From contig VDMD01000002.1 of NCBI GenBank assembly GCA_007026445.1, positions 1,922,001 to 1,986,000 on the forward strand: a DNA stretch of 64,000 nucleotides, written 5' to 3'. The DNA is from Schizophyllum amplum (Eukaryota > Basidiomycota > Agaricomycetes > Agaricales > Schizophyllaceae). The translations under genes and the position numbers were made by a program. This document shows, piece by piece, positions 32,400-43,321 of the stretch. Numbering within the stretch: the stretch's first letter is position 1; every line of letters starts with the position of its first letter. The notes beneath the pieces are model-generated. The model saw only the letters and a list, made by a program, of their open reading frames with translations. It searched no databases and was not told the origin of the DNA.

Positions 32400-35300
32400 T
32401 TACACCTCTCCGGGGAAAAGGCGGCCAACGGCCTCTGCTTCCTTGCGCCTGCGCTCGCCCACCTCGCGCTCCGGGTTCGATCGCTGAGAGGCTCCGTACT
32501 TGGCAAGCTTCTCGAGGAGAGATTGCAAGCGCTTGTGCTTGACCACAGCGTAAGCGGCCCTCCGGTTTGCAGGCACAAGATACTCCTGCACGGTATTGTT
32601 CAAGGGGATAGCGCACGTCTGGGAGATACGATTGAGACCGATGAACGTCCAAAATCATGAGGAACTTACGGCACGTAGCTCGACGAAGACAGCGGCCAGA
32701 TGCCCGCGCCCGATCCGCTTCAGCTCGTCCTCGAGAAAGTCGACGTCGAGCAAGATATTCGATACAGCATTCTCGTTCATGACGGGGATGTTTCTGCCGA
32801 CGAGGAAGTCCTGGTGCCAGATTAGGACGTCGCTGAACCAAATTTATCAAGTTTACACGCACCATCAAGCACTCCGCAATATAAATGACCGCCCCGCGGT
32901 ACGTCTCGTCCTTGTACGTCTCCTTCACCACGAGCGAGTCCACGACGGTCGTGAGCCAATTGATCAGCTCGTAGAGATACATGCTCGGCGCGGACTCGCG
33001 CGCGCGCGGCGTCCAGTCGTACTCCGAGAGCTCGAAGAAGTCGTCGAGCTTGGAGGTGATGAGGGTGTTGAGGCGGGTGAGGGCGCGGGTGATGGTGGAT
33101 TCGAAGGAGGGGGAGGCGGTTAGGGCGATAGCGCCGCCGCGGTTGGCGGAGCTGGGAGCGGGTGAGCGGATGTAGGCAATGGCCCTAGAATGTGGCCCGG
33201 GAAATCGAACGAGGTGCGTACCGTAACTTTGTCAATGATTTCTCGAGTTCGACGCATGCGCCCTGGAAGTACTCCAAGTTCGTGATTATCTGGGCAATCT
33301 GGGAGAACGTGGATGTGCCGGCGAGGCGTTGGGCGACGGGCTCGCTGATGTGATCCTTGAGGAGGGTGTCTAGGGACTGGAGCGGGGTGTCAGCATCGTC
33401 AGGTGTGCCAAGGCAAGGACAACAATTGTCAGGTCAAGTATGACAACTGTCAGGTCAAGTATGACAATTGTCTGGTCAGAACTGATAGGCAGCTCAAAAC
33501 CGACAGCTCATAGCCAACAGCTCGCCACCGAACAGCCGGCGCAGCGTTATGCTCACCTTGCTCAACAACTCGTCGATATTCCTATGGTGGTCCGACACGC
33601 CCTCGACGAAGGTGTAGAACTTCTGGATGAAGCCGCGGATCTGGAAAACGTTGGTGAGTATATGTGCTTTTCGGTCATTATGTATATGTGTTTTGCGGTA
33701 AGTATATGTGCTTTTCAGTCGGCATGGATGCGCTGTTCACGCAGTATGTGTGCGATGATCATAGTGTGTATGCGCTGATCATACAGTATGCATGCGCTGA
33801 TCACACAGATGCGCTGATCACGCCAAGAATGAAGCTCACATCTTGACAACACAAGTAAAAGGTCTGCGACCAGGGTAACGTTTGCGGGAGTTGGGCTCTG
33901 TAGTGGATGTGGGTTAGCGGCGGATGGTGGGCAAGCGGCGGATAGTGGGCGAGCGTCAGCTTTGTAGAGGTGAAATTGAGGAATGTCGAGCCAAGGTCAT
34001 GATATGTCGAGGGGAACTCGAGGAATATCGAGGAGCATCGAGGGAAACTCGAGGAGTACTGCGGCAAATACATGCACAGGACACGCAAAGCAGAGGAAAC
34101 CGTACCTGCGAATATCGTACTTCTCCTGCTCCGTTACCCATATGACCTCCACCACGCCGTCCACCTCGTTGCTCGTCTCCACCTGCATGGGCAGGTGGTC
34201 GTCTTGGAGAACGACCTGCGACGCTTGTAAACAAGATAGTGAACCCCAGCGAAAGCGCAACGCACGCTCTCGAACCGCTTGCTGAAATTCGACTGGAGGA
34301 GCTTCGCGTATTTTGCGAAAAGCACCATGATGAAGGAATTGAGGGGCATAGTGCCGTAGCACGGTGCCTATTGAGCTGTATAAGCGACTCAGATTATTCT
34401 CCTGGCGAGTGTACGCACCTGCACAGTCATAATAAACCCGAGCAAACACTCCTTCACCTTCAAAAATACATCCGGGTCCGTCTCGCTCGTCAAGGACATT
34501 TCTATCCCGCTGATGAGCCGCGCGATGAGCGAGTCCCAGAGCTCGACGACGTCGCGCTCGGAGCGAAAGTCATTGGTGGTTTCGAGGACGTGCGTTTCGA
34601 CGATGAAGAAGCCGGAGATCTCCTGTGTGTAAGTCGAGAGCGAGGAGAGGGGGAGGGGGTAGGGGAGGATGAGGTCGGATTGGGCCTGGGCGAGTAAGTA
34701 TAGGCGTGTCAGTGATGCGCATGCACGCACCTTGCGGTCGGCTTGATACGACTTCTGGAGCTCTTCGAGAGAGTCGAGGGTGGTGTAGATGTGTATGCAC
34801 TCGTACAGAGGGCGAAAGTCGATGCGGAGCTGGGCATTGTCGAGGACGTTGACTGGAGCGCGTTAGCGGCAAACCAGAAAAATGCATGGACTCACACTCG
34901 GTCTTTTCATACGTGACCATTTCGACGGCGCTGCCGACCTTGCTCATGCGGAGGAGGGGATCCTTCTCGCGCCTGCTGCGCCACTTGCGGATGCGCATGT
35001 CCATGCCCTCGAGCGCGAGGCCGCCGACCTGGGCGCTGACGTTCCTGATCTCAAGCAGCCACTGCTTCATGGAAGCCGTGACGGCGTCCTTGATCTGGCG
35101 GCGGAGCGAGGGCAGCGAGGAGAGCAGGTGCTCGAAGAAAGGGGTGTGCGAGAGCGAGGTGGGCGGCATGCTCTCGATGTCCTCAAGCGACTGCATTGAT
35201 CATTGGTACCTAGCACACATAGTAAATAATCGAGACAGACCCTGAGGGCACCCCAGTATTTGCCGTCCTTGACCATCTCGCCGACGCGGTTGACGACGTC

Positions 35301-35732
35301 GAGGACGCGGAGGCAGGCCTGGAGGGTGTCGATGGCCTCGTCGAGGTTGCTGGCCGTCTTCTTGGTCTGGAGGAGCGCGCGCTTCTTGTCGACGAGGCCC
35401 TTGCCGAGCTGGCTGACGCTGCCCTCGAGCGAGAGAATGTTCTGCTTCATCTTTTCGGTGTAGGACTTGACGGTGAAGAGGGTGGAGACGGATGCGATGA
35501 AGTCCTGGTAGTTGTCCGCGCATATCTTTTCGATTTCGGCGTCCTTGGCGTCGACGAGGCCCTTGACGGTGCGGAGAAAGGATTCCTGTTGGCGGCTGGC
35601 ATGAACTTGCTTGATGATTGGCCCGAGCTGCTCGAGGTTTTCAGAGCTCGAAGCCTGGTCAAGCAAATGAATCTGCTGCAGCTGCTGGTCAATCTGCTCC
35701 TGCGTGAATTGTGGTCTCCGTCGTGGCGGCAT
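32400..35732 (-). CDS. SEC15: Exocyst subunit Sec15 (EXOC6)
   Basis: Subunit of the exocyst, which tethers secretory vesicles to the plasma membrane; Sec15 links the vesicle Rab GTPase to Sec10. Start MPPRRRPQFTQEQIDQQLQQ at 35732. An in-frame ATG at 35762 would add ten residues but leave only 26 bp to the divergent gene. Family blocks: NYQDFIASVSTLFTVKSYTE, ACLRVLDVVNRVGEMVKDGK, LEDIESMPPTSLSHTPFFEH, ASMKQWLLEIRNVSAQVGGL, then C-terminal WSQTFYLCCQDIRGFIQKFY, LVVKETYKDETYRGAVIYIA and PANRRAAYAVVKHKRLQSLL. The end is GRLFPGEV at 32400. Three consecutive introns near 33377-34105 are four times the usual length and carry tandem repeats. Confidence 0.92.
33424..33486. repeat. 21-bp tandem repeat in a SEC15 intron
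   Basis: Three units of 21 bp (33424-33444, 33445-33465, 33466-33486). The first two differ at one base (AATTGTC/AACTGTC); the third is more diverged. Lies within the intron 33377-33556. Confidence 0.85.
33658..33823. repeat. Two tandem-repeat families in a SEC15 intron
   Basis: Three units starting GTATATGTG at 33658, 33682 and 33702, followed by four or five units around ATGCGCTGATCA (33727-33823), all with a period of about 20-24 bp. They fill the intron 33641-33839. Confidence 0.75.
33917..34059. repeat. 18-bp and 21-bp tandem repeats in a SEC15 intron
   Basis: Two 18-bp units (33917-33934, 33935-33952) and three 21-bp units (33984-34004, 34005-34025, 34026-34046) rich in TCGAGG. Lies within the intron 33898-34105. 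Confidence 0.8.
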
Positions 35733-35788
35733 GATGAACACTCCTCGGCCCGGCACAGCCACACAGGCGCTTTTTCCCTTCCGCGGTC
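35733..35788. promoter_or_regulatory. 56-bp bidirectional promoter, SEC15/bL31m
   Basis: Only 56 bp separate the two divergent start codons, so both 5' UTRs and core promoters must be very short or overlap. No TATA box on either strand. Confidence 0.6.
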
Positions 35789-36268
35789 ATGCTCCCGTCC
35801 GCACGCCCCGCGCTCACTCGTCCAGCCCTCACGCGCTCCGTGTCCTCCTCGCCCTATGGCCGCACACACGTCTGGAAGCGCGGACGGGCGCCCACACTAC
35901 CAGCACCCGTGGTGCCAAAGTACCCCCAGCGCGTCATTCGCGCCGACGGCACGTCCTTCACGCACTACACCACCTCGCCGCGCTCCTTCATTCGCCTCGC
36001 GCGCGACGTGACGAACAACCCGGTCTGGAACACGTCCCTTTGGCTCGGCGAGTCGGGCGGTATAGACGACGAGAACGCGATCACGGGCCGCCTGGGCCGC
36101 TTCAGCAGGAGGTTCGGCGACGATGGCATCGACAAGAACGCATGGATGGAGCAGTTTGAGAATGCCCCGGCATCTGCAATGGCGGCAGAGCCTGCTGCGC
36201 CGGCGCCCCCTCCTGCGCCCAAGGTGGAGGAAATCAGGAAGGGCAAAGCTGCTTTGAAGCGCAAGTAG
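35789..36268 (+). CDS. Mitochondrial large-subunit ribosomal protein bL31m
   Basis: Intronless 159-codon gene. The N-terminus MLPSARPALTRPALTRSVSS is rich in Arg, Ser and Ala without acids, as in a mitochondrial presequence. The core YPQRVIRADGTSFTHYTTSP, RSFIRLARDVTNNPVWNTSL matches the fungal bL31m (yeast Mrpl36) family. After GRLGRFSRRFGDDGIDKNAW the protein carries an Ala/Pro-rich linker and a basic end (EIRKGKAALKRK). Acts in translation of mitochondrially encoded membrane proteins. Stop TAG at 36266-36268. Confidence 0.85.
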   Translation: MLPSARPALTRPALTRSVSSSPYGRTHVWKRGRAPTLPAPVVPKYPQRVIRADGTSFTHYTTSPRSFIRLARDVTNNPVWNTSLWLGESGGIDDENAITGRLGRFSRRFGDDGIDKNAWMEQFENAPASAMAAEPAAPAPPPAPKVEEIRKGKAALKRK

Positions 36269-36932
36269 TGTGACTGCAAACTGGCGAGTATGCTTCGCCC
36301 TGCTCTACCGTTCTACACTGACACGCAAACCAGCGCATGCACTGCCCACTTCGACGCGGCGTCCTGCTGCACCCCATCCCCCTTCTACTGTGCATCCTCG
36401 ACGCACCCATCATGCATAGAGTCGGGTGCACATACATATACGCTGCGAAGTATATATAACATCGCTGCTTGTACGCGCAGTGTATAGACGCCTCTATGCA
36501 CTGTAGCCTCTCAAGAAATGCTAATCGACCACCACTCGTCCGAAGGCGTATGTCACTTCATCATGATTGAGGCGAACGCTCCGTAAATTCACTTTTGCTG
36601 GGCACTAGTCACGCAAACTCAGTTGTGACTCTGCGGCTACTAAAACGACTCTGCTGGTTGTGCCGGGCGGTGCGAAAGGCTGTAAATTGCTGGCATCTTG
36701 TAAGCTGCAGCTTGTGGGCGCTATCATCTAAGGCATGGGCAAGGATGATTGACTGACACCCTTTTGATTTTGCGGCTTGTCATGCGTGAGGTGCTCAGGT
36801 ATGCCTATGCCGTGCCTGCAACACAGGCATGCCTCCCGAAAGCGCAAAGTCGAACCGTGGGATTCCACAGCGCGGGACACGGGCACGTGCACACGTTACC
36901 CCAGCATTTCCCCACACACACTCTTGCGCGCC
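36269..36932. other. Intergenic region
   Basis: 664 bp after bL31m and before the hydratase. A TATATATAA run lies near 36450, about 480 bp from the next ATG, too far to assign with confidence. No gene seen. Confidence 0.45.
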
Positions 36933-38512
36933 ATGTTGGCCTCTGCAGTACCCCTCCGATGCACTCGTTTATACGCACGTCGCAGCTCGTCTGCAAGATA
37001 CTTGACACTGAGATTCAATCCGTCGGCCTCAAGGAGGCATAACTCGTCAATCTCAGCCAGACAGGCCTTTGTCGAGCCGCTCGCCACGCACGAGGGGATC
37101 TCATGTATCACCCTCAACCGACCGCAGGCGAGGAACGCGATTTCGACGACGTTGCTGCATGTAATAAGCTACACGCACTTCATATACAGGGTGACTGACC
37201 CAAGCTCGCGCTCTACTTAGGAACTCCGCCAATGCCTGGAGGAGATACGGTGCGACCGCAGGTGCTATTTTGTCTACTTCCCTTTCACAGAATGCTGACA
37301 GATATTCCTGCGTACTTACCTCCCTCGTGCCATTTTCTCTCATGCCCCCACACTTACTTTCACCCCATCCCCACCCCCCAGCGTCCGCACCCTCATCCTC
37401 CGCTCCTCCACCCCCAACTCCTTCTGCGCAGGCGCCGACCTCGCCGAGCGGCGCACTATGTCCCAGCCGCAGGTCGACAAGTTCCTCGCGGACCTCCGCG
37501 ACGCGCTCGGGCGGCTGGAGAGCCTGCCGATGCCCGTGCTCGCCGCGATTGACGGCCCGGCGCTTGGGGGTGGGCTCGAGATGGCGCTGGCGTGCGATTT
37601 GAGGGTGGCTGGTGAGTGCGGGTCCTGATATCGTGCGTGTTGGTCTTCGTTTGGCGCATGCGCCCCTGAGTCTGCATCGTTATACTTTTCTCGGCTGTAC
37701 CAATGCTTGTTGTTGACGTGGCACCCCACCCCAAGGACACTCCGTAACCAAAATCGGCCTCCCGGAAACAGGCCTGGGGATCATTCCCGGCGCGGGGGGC
37801 ACACAGCGCGCCACAAGATTGCTGGGCGTGGCGAAAGCGAAAGACCTGATCTTCACGGCGAGGCTGTTGGATGCGATGGAGGCGCTGGATTATGGTGAGT
37901 GGGACGATTTGATTGAGTAGCTTCACCTTGATTGAGACGGCTTCCCTTTACCCCCTCCCCCGCCAGGTCTGGTCGACTATGTCTCAAGCCCAGGATCGAC
38001 CGGCTTCGACCGCGCGCTGGAGATAGCGGAGAGGATATCGGGGAATGGTGCGTGAGGATATCTGGTCTTTCGCGGTGTGAGGATAGTGTTTTGTGGCGTG
38101 AGCACCCCTCCCTCTTCGTCCTGAGGAGCCCCCATCGCCTCCGGGAGCTTTCTGTATCACGAGTACCTCTTGACAGGCGAGGAGTCCCCTTCACAGCGGC
38201 GCATCTTTCAGCACCATGAGGCATCCTTCAGCTCCTCGGCAGCACGTTCGGCGGCTTGCTCACTCAGTCAGCAGCTCCCCTGGCTCTCCGCGCCGCGAAG
38301 CAGGCGATATCAAGGGCTGCAGATCTGCCGCTTGAATCAGGTTTGTATCGCGCGCGTCATGGGCCCCGTTCTCTGCTGACGGTCTATCATACGTGACAAC
38401 AGGACTCGACTTTGAGCGCTCGTGCTACGAGGGGTTGCTCCATAGCAAGGACAGGCTGGAGGCCCTCGCGGCGTTCAAGGAGAAGCGGAAGCCTGTTTTC
38501 AAGGGCGAGTAG
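36933..38512 (+). CDS. Mitochondrial enoyl-CoA hydratase, AUH type
   Basis: Crotonase-fold enzyme, probably 3-methylglutaconyl-CoA hydratase of leucine breakdown. Start [20 protein letters not shown], a Ser/Arg-rich mitochondrial presequence; frames upstream of this ATG are not coding-like. Core: [16 protein letters not shown], then [14 protein letters not shown] (first oxyanion block), [20 protein letters not shown] (second) and [20 protein letters not shown] with the catalytic Glu positions. Then [40 protein letters not shown] and [20 protein letters not shown]. About eight exons; TAG at 38510-38512. AUH proteins can also bind AU-rich RNA; nothing here tests that. Confidence 0.88.
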
Positions 38513-38832
38513 GCAGTAGGTCTGCCTCGGTGTGCTTTCAAATCGGTGTCAATGACAATATTCGCACGGAGTCGATATTTCAACCAACGGGTCACGGGAC
38601 ATCGAGGCGTCGATCATGATACATGACATCAGTGCGCTGGAGACGCACAAAGAACAATAGCCAGTGGCCACTTGGGCGGGCTCGTCGTCATTGGGCTATC
38701 ATCGCTTTCATCATCACGATGGCTTACATGTCCTCCTCCGCGCTGACTTATAAACGCGGAGAGGGGATGAGGCATTAATCTCCTCTCTAACTTCCACACA
38801 CTTCATTGCATACCACACACATAACAAGTAAT
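38513..38832. other. Intergenic region with the ADH promoter
   Basis: 320 bp between two tandem genes. It contains a TATA box (38748-38755) and a C/T-rich start region just before the ATG. Confidence 0.5.
38748..38755 (+). promoter_or_regulatory. TATA box of the alcohol dehydrogenase gene
   Basis: TTATAAAC 78 bp before the ATG at 38833, with CT-rich sequence between, typical of a strongly expressed fungal gene. Confidence 0.6.
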
Positions 38833-40353
38833 ATGCAAGCAGCAGCGAACACCGTCCAGGACGTGAGTGACGGTCTCCAGAGTTTTGTTTCTTGACTGAC
38901 ACGGCCTGCAGCACATGGGGCAGATGCCCAGCGAGGTGACGCCCGAGTACAAGCATGACCCCAGCGGCAAGACGATGAAAGCGCTGGCCTGGTTCGGCAC
39001 GAACGATCTCCGCCTCGTCGACGCGCCCGTCCCCGATATCACCCAAGACGACGATGTTATCCTCAAGGTTACGGGCACCACCGTCTGCGGCTCGGACAAC
39101 CACTTGAAGAACGGGGAGATCATGACGATGCAGAAGGGCGATATCTTGGGACACGAGGTGCGCGCTCATTCCCTCTACTTACTCGACATTCGTACTGACG
39201 AGATGCCGTGTAGTTTATGGGCACGGTGTGGAAGGTTGGCCCGAAAGTGACAAAGTTCAAGATTGGCCAGCGCGTCGTCGCCGCATTCCAGATTTCGTGC
39301 GGCCACTGCGAGTACTGCCAGAAGAAGCTCTCGTCATTCTGCGACAACACGAATAACTCTTCGTCAGTATACTTGTCCCACGACCTTGCCTATTCACTCA
39401 TTCGTCTGCAGGCTGCAGAACTACATGTACGGCCAGCGGGATGCAGGCTTCTTCGGCTACTCCCACTTTACTGGCGGCTTCCCTGGCGGGCAGGCTGAAT
39501 ACGTCCGCGTACCGCGCGGCGAGGTTGGGCTGCTGCCCCTCCCAGAAGACGTCCCCGACGAGCAGGCACTCTACCTCTCCGACATCCTCCCTACCAGCTA
39601 CCATGCCGTCGTTGACACCGGCGTCGAGCCCGGCGACGTCGTGGGCATCTGGGGCCTTGGTCCCATTGGCCTGTGCGCCGCGCGCTGGGCTCTGCTCAAG
39701 GGCGCCAAGCGTGTCATCGGCATTGACCAGGTGCCCGACCGCCTCGCTTTCGCGGAGGCCAAGCTTGGTCTGGAGACGATAAACTTCAAGGAGCACACGG
39801 ACGTGCCGAAGCGCATCTACGAGCTCGTGCCGCGCGGACTCGACGTGGCGATCGACTGCGGGACGTTCCACGAGCCGAAGACGACGATGCACAAGGTGCA
39901 GAAGACGCTGATGCTGGAGACGGACGTGCCGGAGACGATCAATGAGATGATTGTGTCGGTGAGGAAACTGGGCCGTTGCGGCCTCATTGCGGCGTACTCG
40001 GGCTTTGCGAACGGTGTCAACATTGGCGCGTTGATGGAGAAGGGTGTCCGCCTCATTGGGAATGGGCAGGCGCCGGTGCTCAAGTACTGGGACGAGATCT
40101 TGAACGACTACATTCGCACGGGCAAGTTTGACACCTCATTGTGAGTCTTCCGCTATTTGCTTAGAGGACCTGAGCTCACTAGACCTACAGCGTTGTCACG
40201 CACCGGATACCGCTGGACGACATTGTGCCGTTCTACGACATCTTCAACAAGCGCCTTGCCCACGTCGAGAAGGTCTTCATCGAGACACAGTTCTCGAACC
40301 CGCCCAGCAAGGGCTTCCCGGCGACGACGCGGGTGAAGGATTGGGACCTGTAA
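38833..40353 (+). CDS. Zinc-dependent alcohol/formaldehyde-type dehydrogenase
   Basis: Medium-chain dehydrogenase. A short first exon MQAAANTVQD is spliced to HMGQMPSEVTPEYKHDPSGK. Catalytic zinc ligands are in TVCGSDNH and LGHEFMGTV; the structural zinc cluster is CGHCEYCQKKLSSFC. After the intron: MYGQRDAGFFGYSHFTGGFP, GGQAEYVRVPRGEVGLLPLP and LSDILPTSYHAVVDTGVEPG. The Rossmann motif is GIWGLGPIGLCAARWAL with an acidic residue at its end (VIGIDQVPDR), suggesting NAD over NADP. The end is PSKGFPATTRVKDWDL. The GYSHFTGGFPGGQAEYVRVP block is shared with glutathione-independent formaldehyde dehydrogenases, so a small aldehyde or alcohol substrate is likely. Confidence 0.9.
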
Positions 40354-40900
40354 TCTGAACGATTGTTTTATGTGAGTTGAATGAGCGGAACGAAGCATGA
40401 TATTGTAGTATATTGTACTGTAGCAAAGCTGTATTCATATCAGACGCTAACGACGACGTCAGCTCAATTGTATCAAGTCGTTTGCGCGTTCGAGCTTAGG
40501 CCTGCTCTCCAAGTTCGAGCAAGACGGTCACCATCGTGCTCTGCCGCCAGGGTCCACATTCTGATCACAATAAGTGCTTCGCCGCTCGCCTCAGCCACTG
40601 GCCTCAGAAGGCGCATCTTGAAATGAGCGGGTGGACGGGGCCCCCGTGCCGAGGATTGTATTGTCTTTGCTTGAACTCTACTTTAGTGAGCGCGTTAGCA
40701 ACTACGACAAACTGATGCTGGACGATGGACGCACTCACAGGTCGTATCTCCTGGATAAATGTTTTAATTGTATCCGCGTCAGATTATTGCACTCCCAGGC
40801 AAGTATGAAGGCGAGGCCAGCAGAAGCTTCTGATATGCGCACAAACGCATGCATCGAGATGCTATGTGTAGTCTCTTGAAGCTCGGTGTCCAGATTGCGC
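40354..40900. other. Convergent intergenic region
   Basis: 547 bp between the dehydrogenase stop and the Rrn11-like stop. No gene or motif recognised. Confidence 0.45.
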
Positions 40901-41757
40901 TCAAGTGCGCATTCTCTTTCGTGACGGGCTGTCCGTAGCGGATGCATCATCGTCCACCCTCATGTCGTTCTCGTCCTCCGAGTCGTGATCGACCGTCATG
41001 GCGTCTTGGTCCATGAGCCGTGGTATCTGAAGGAGGGGAGCTCAAGAGCGAACGCCAGTGGTGAAAGATGTGTATCTACCTTCTCAAGAAACACCCGGGC
41101 AGCAGCGTTGTTCTCGTCCAAAGCCAGGGCGCGCTCGAAGTGGGACTGCGCGTCACGTAGACCTGTCTTATTGAAGGTAGCTGATTGTGAGCGAGGCGAG
41201 TAAGTCACTGAGAATGCGTGTGAGGAGCTTCGGACGCTCACCTCCAGGAGAGGAAGGCTGGGCCAGGTAGAGCCTCGTCAGTCCCGCGTATACATGCAGC
41301 GTCGGGTTATCAGAGTACGGGAAGGAGGGTAGATACCTTGTTCTCGTCAATTGCCTCATCACACGAAGACATGGTCAGCTTACAGTTCCAATTCATCCAG
41401 GGCTTCCCTACATCGATCGTGCGCGATAAAATGCAAGACGAGTTCCCGAAGCATGTCTTCCCGAGAATCCGGATGCTGCAGCATCATCGTTCGCAAAAAG
41501 TCCACAGCAGGTAGATCATCTTCGTTATGCCCTGACACAGACCCTTCGCTGAGGATAAGTGTAGCTATATTCCAGTGCGCCGTCCAGGGGATTTCTTTGC
41601 ATCGAGCGAGGACGAGCCAGGCGCGGCGCGTGCGTGCGATGTCATGCTTCTGAATGCAGAGGTGCAGGACGTCCCAGAGGCGTCGGATGTGCAGCTTGCG
41701 GGCTGTGAGAGGCCGTTTGTTGTCGAAGGAGGAGAACAGGAAGGTGTGGGAGGACAT
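40901..41757 (-). CDS. Rrn11-like RNA polymerase I core-factor subunit
   Basis: Start MSSHTFLFSSFDNKRPLTAR at 41757 (an in-frame ATG at 41928 would overlap the neighbour's promoter). Exon 1 continues KLHIRRLWDVLHLCIQKHDI and RTRRAWLVLARCKEIPW, a TPR-like helical block typical of the Rrn11/TAF1A family that helps Pol I engage rDNA promoters. An intron joins ELEL to YLPSFPYSDNPTLHVYAGLT. Later exons give LRDAQSHFERALALDENNAA (another TPR-like unit) and an acidic tail IPRLMDQDAMTVDHDSEDEN ending PSRKRMRT, TGA at 40901-40903. Divergent from the Laa2-like gene by 190 bp, with RPA190 next to it. The assignment rests on pattern recognition of the helical block. Confidence 0.7.
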
Positions 41758-41947
41758 GGTGGCGGGGAACTCAGACGCGGCGATCGACGCCACAAGTGTC
41801 CAGAGGGGGACACGTGGGCCCAGTCGAGTCTCCACACCGCGACGAACGACTTGGACGCGACTTACACTTGACCCACACACCGTTCGCAGCGCGCCGGCAC
41901 CACATACCCTTCGAAGCCTTTGCAGCAAATATTATACCACACGCACT

Positions 41948-43123
41948 ATGGACGATCCCTTCGCCGCCTCCGTATGGGACGCTCCCGAGCCTGTCGACAT
42001 CTTCGCCGACAAGCGATCCTCCCTGACGGTGCCCAAGTCCCCCTTCGAGGAGGATGAGTTCGGCATGCAACAGAACGGCGCACCGCCCGATGCCGCCGAG
42101 GACGACGGCTTCGGGGACTTCGACGACTTCGGCGCGCCCGCTGAGGCAGGCGAGGACGATGACGACTTTGGGGACTTCGGAGACGCGGACGAGGCGGAGG
42201 CGAATGATGTCTTCGACGACGGGGCTGGGGCAGGCTACGGGGTCGCGGGGCCCTCGACGCGGGCAGACTGGGCGCCACTGCGGCTGGAGCCTATGCCTGC
42301 GCGCACAGAGCTGGTCGAGGATATCAACGCGATCATAGCACCGATATGGGAGCACGACGACGTGCGGTCGTGCGTCACCGACCAGGGTGTCCGGGAAGCG
42401 GAGGGCGTGAACCAGATACTCACCTCGCCAGAGAGGTGCGCGAGTCGACTTTGTGCATCCGGTACGGGCAGACTGACGACGGTGCAGCCGCAATCTATTC
42501 AACACCTTGATGCAAGCGCCTCTCCCCACGAAGCCGCCAAACTGGATACGGTCACGCATCCGCCGACAGCACCTCATCACGCTTGGTATACCCGTCAATC
42601 TGGACGAAGTCCTGCCGAGTGCAGGCGGCAAATCTGCCCTTCCTCCCCTTCATATATCTATGCGACCGATGTCTGCGCCGCCCGGGACGCACTATACACC
42701 ATCAAATAGCGCGCCAGGTTCTGCTGCGAACTCGCGCTCTGGAACACCTGCTCCCGGTGGCAGACGAACAGCAGCATCACCATTTGGCCCAAAGCCAGCA
42801 TTAGACACAGATCGCATAGCAGAGTTGCTAGCACTAGAGGCTGGTGAGTGTTCCTTGCGCGGATTCCCGCCGTGTCTTATCCTTGCGCAGATGCTCTGGC
42901 TTTGCAGCCGCTACCATCGCTGGAGCGCACGCACAGCGAAATTCGCGGTCAGATAGCAAACACCTCTGCGCTCTTGACATATCTGCTGCAAGTCCGCGAC
43001 TCGCTGCAGCACGACTCGGAGACGTACAACGGTCTCATCGCGGAGCTGGTCTCGGAAGCACAGCGAGCAAGGACAGGCAAAAACTTGCGAGCGCCAATGA
43101 GGAGATCAAGTGGGATGACATGA
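41948..43123 (+). CDS. Laa2-like clathrin/AP-1 accessory protein
   Basis: Start MDDPFAASVWDAPEPVDIFA. The N-terminal third is acidic with repeated phenylalanine motifs (DDGFGDFDDFGAP, DDDDFGDFGDADE), the type that binds clathrin-adaptor ear domains. A conserved block follows: RLEPMPARTELVEDINAIIA, then LMQAPLPTKPPNWIRSRIRR and QHLITLGIPVNLDEVLPSAG. After a Ser/Pro-rich linker, a C-terminal helical part (LERTHSEIRGQIANTSALLT, YLLQVRDSLQHDSETYNGLI) may be a coiled coil. This order resembles yeast Laa2 (YBL010C, DUF5102), which brings Laa1 and AP-1 to Golgi membranes. The 3' end is taken at 43123 (RRSSGMT); an alternative last exon is possible. Confidence 0.6.
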
Positions 43124-43321
43124 AGTCAGTATCTGTAGCCATACTTCCTTGTAGTCAGAGCGTCAGTGTGTGTAACCGCGGATGTCGAAAACAAAACCTT
43201 CCATATCCGGCGTACGGAGCGCGGACCGATCGAGCTGATCATTGATTTGAGTTGAGCCGCTTTGCCCAAAACTTTTGAAGTGCTGACTGGCTGAGGCGGT
43301 AGGCGCGCGGCGCTCTTCGCC

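Noticed and set aside
32470..32485. GGTTCGAT-like tRNA B box
   Set aside because: It lies in SEC15 coding sequence with no matching A box or cloverleaf. No tRNA could be assembled anywhere in the window.
33424..33823. Possible CRISPR-like array in repeated sequence
   Set aside because: Repeat units are directly adjacent without spacers, lie inside SEC15 introns and the organism is eukaryotic; these are tandem minisatellites.
35762..35764. Upstream in-frame ATG for SEC15
   Set aside because: It would add ten residues (MAVPGRGVFI) without family character and leave only 26 bp to the divergent start; the internal ATG at 35732 is preferred, but not proven.
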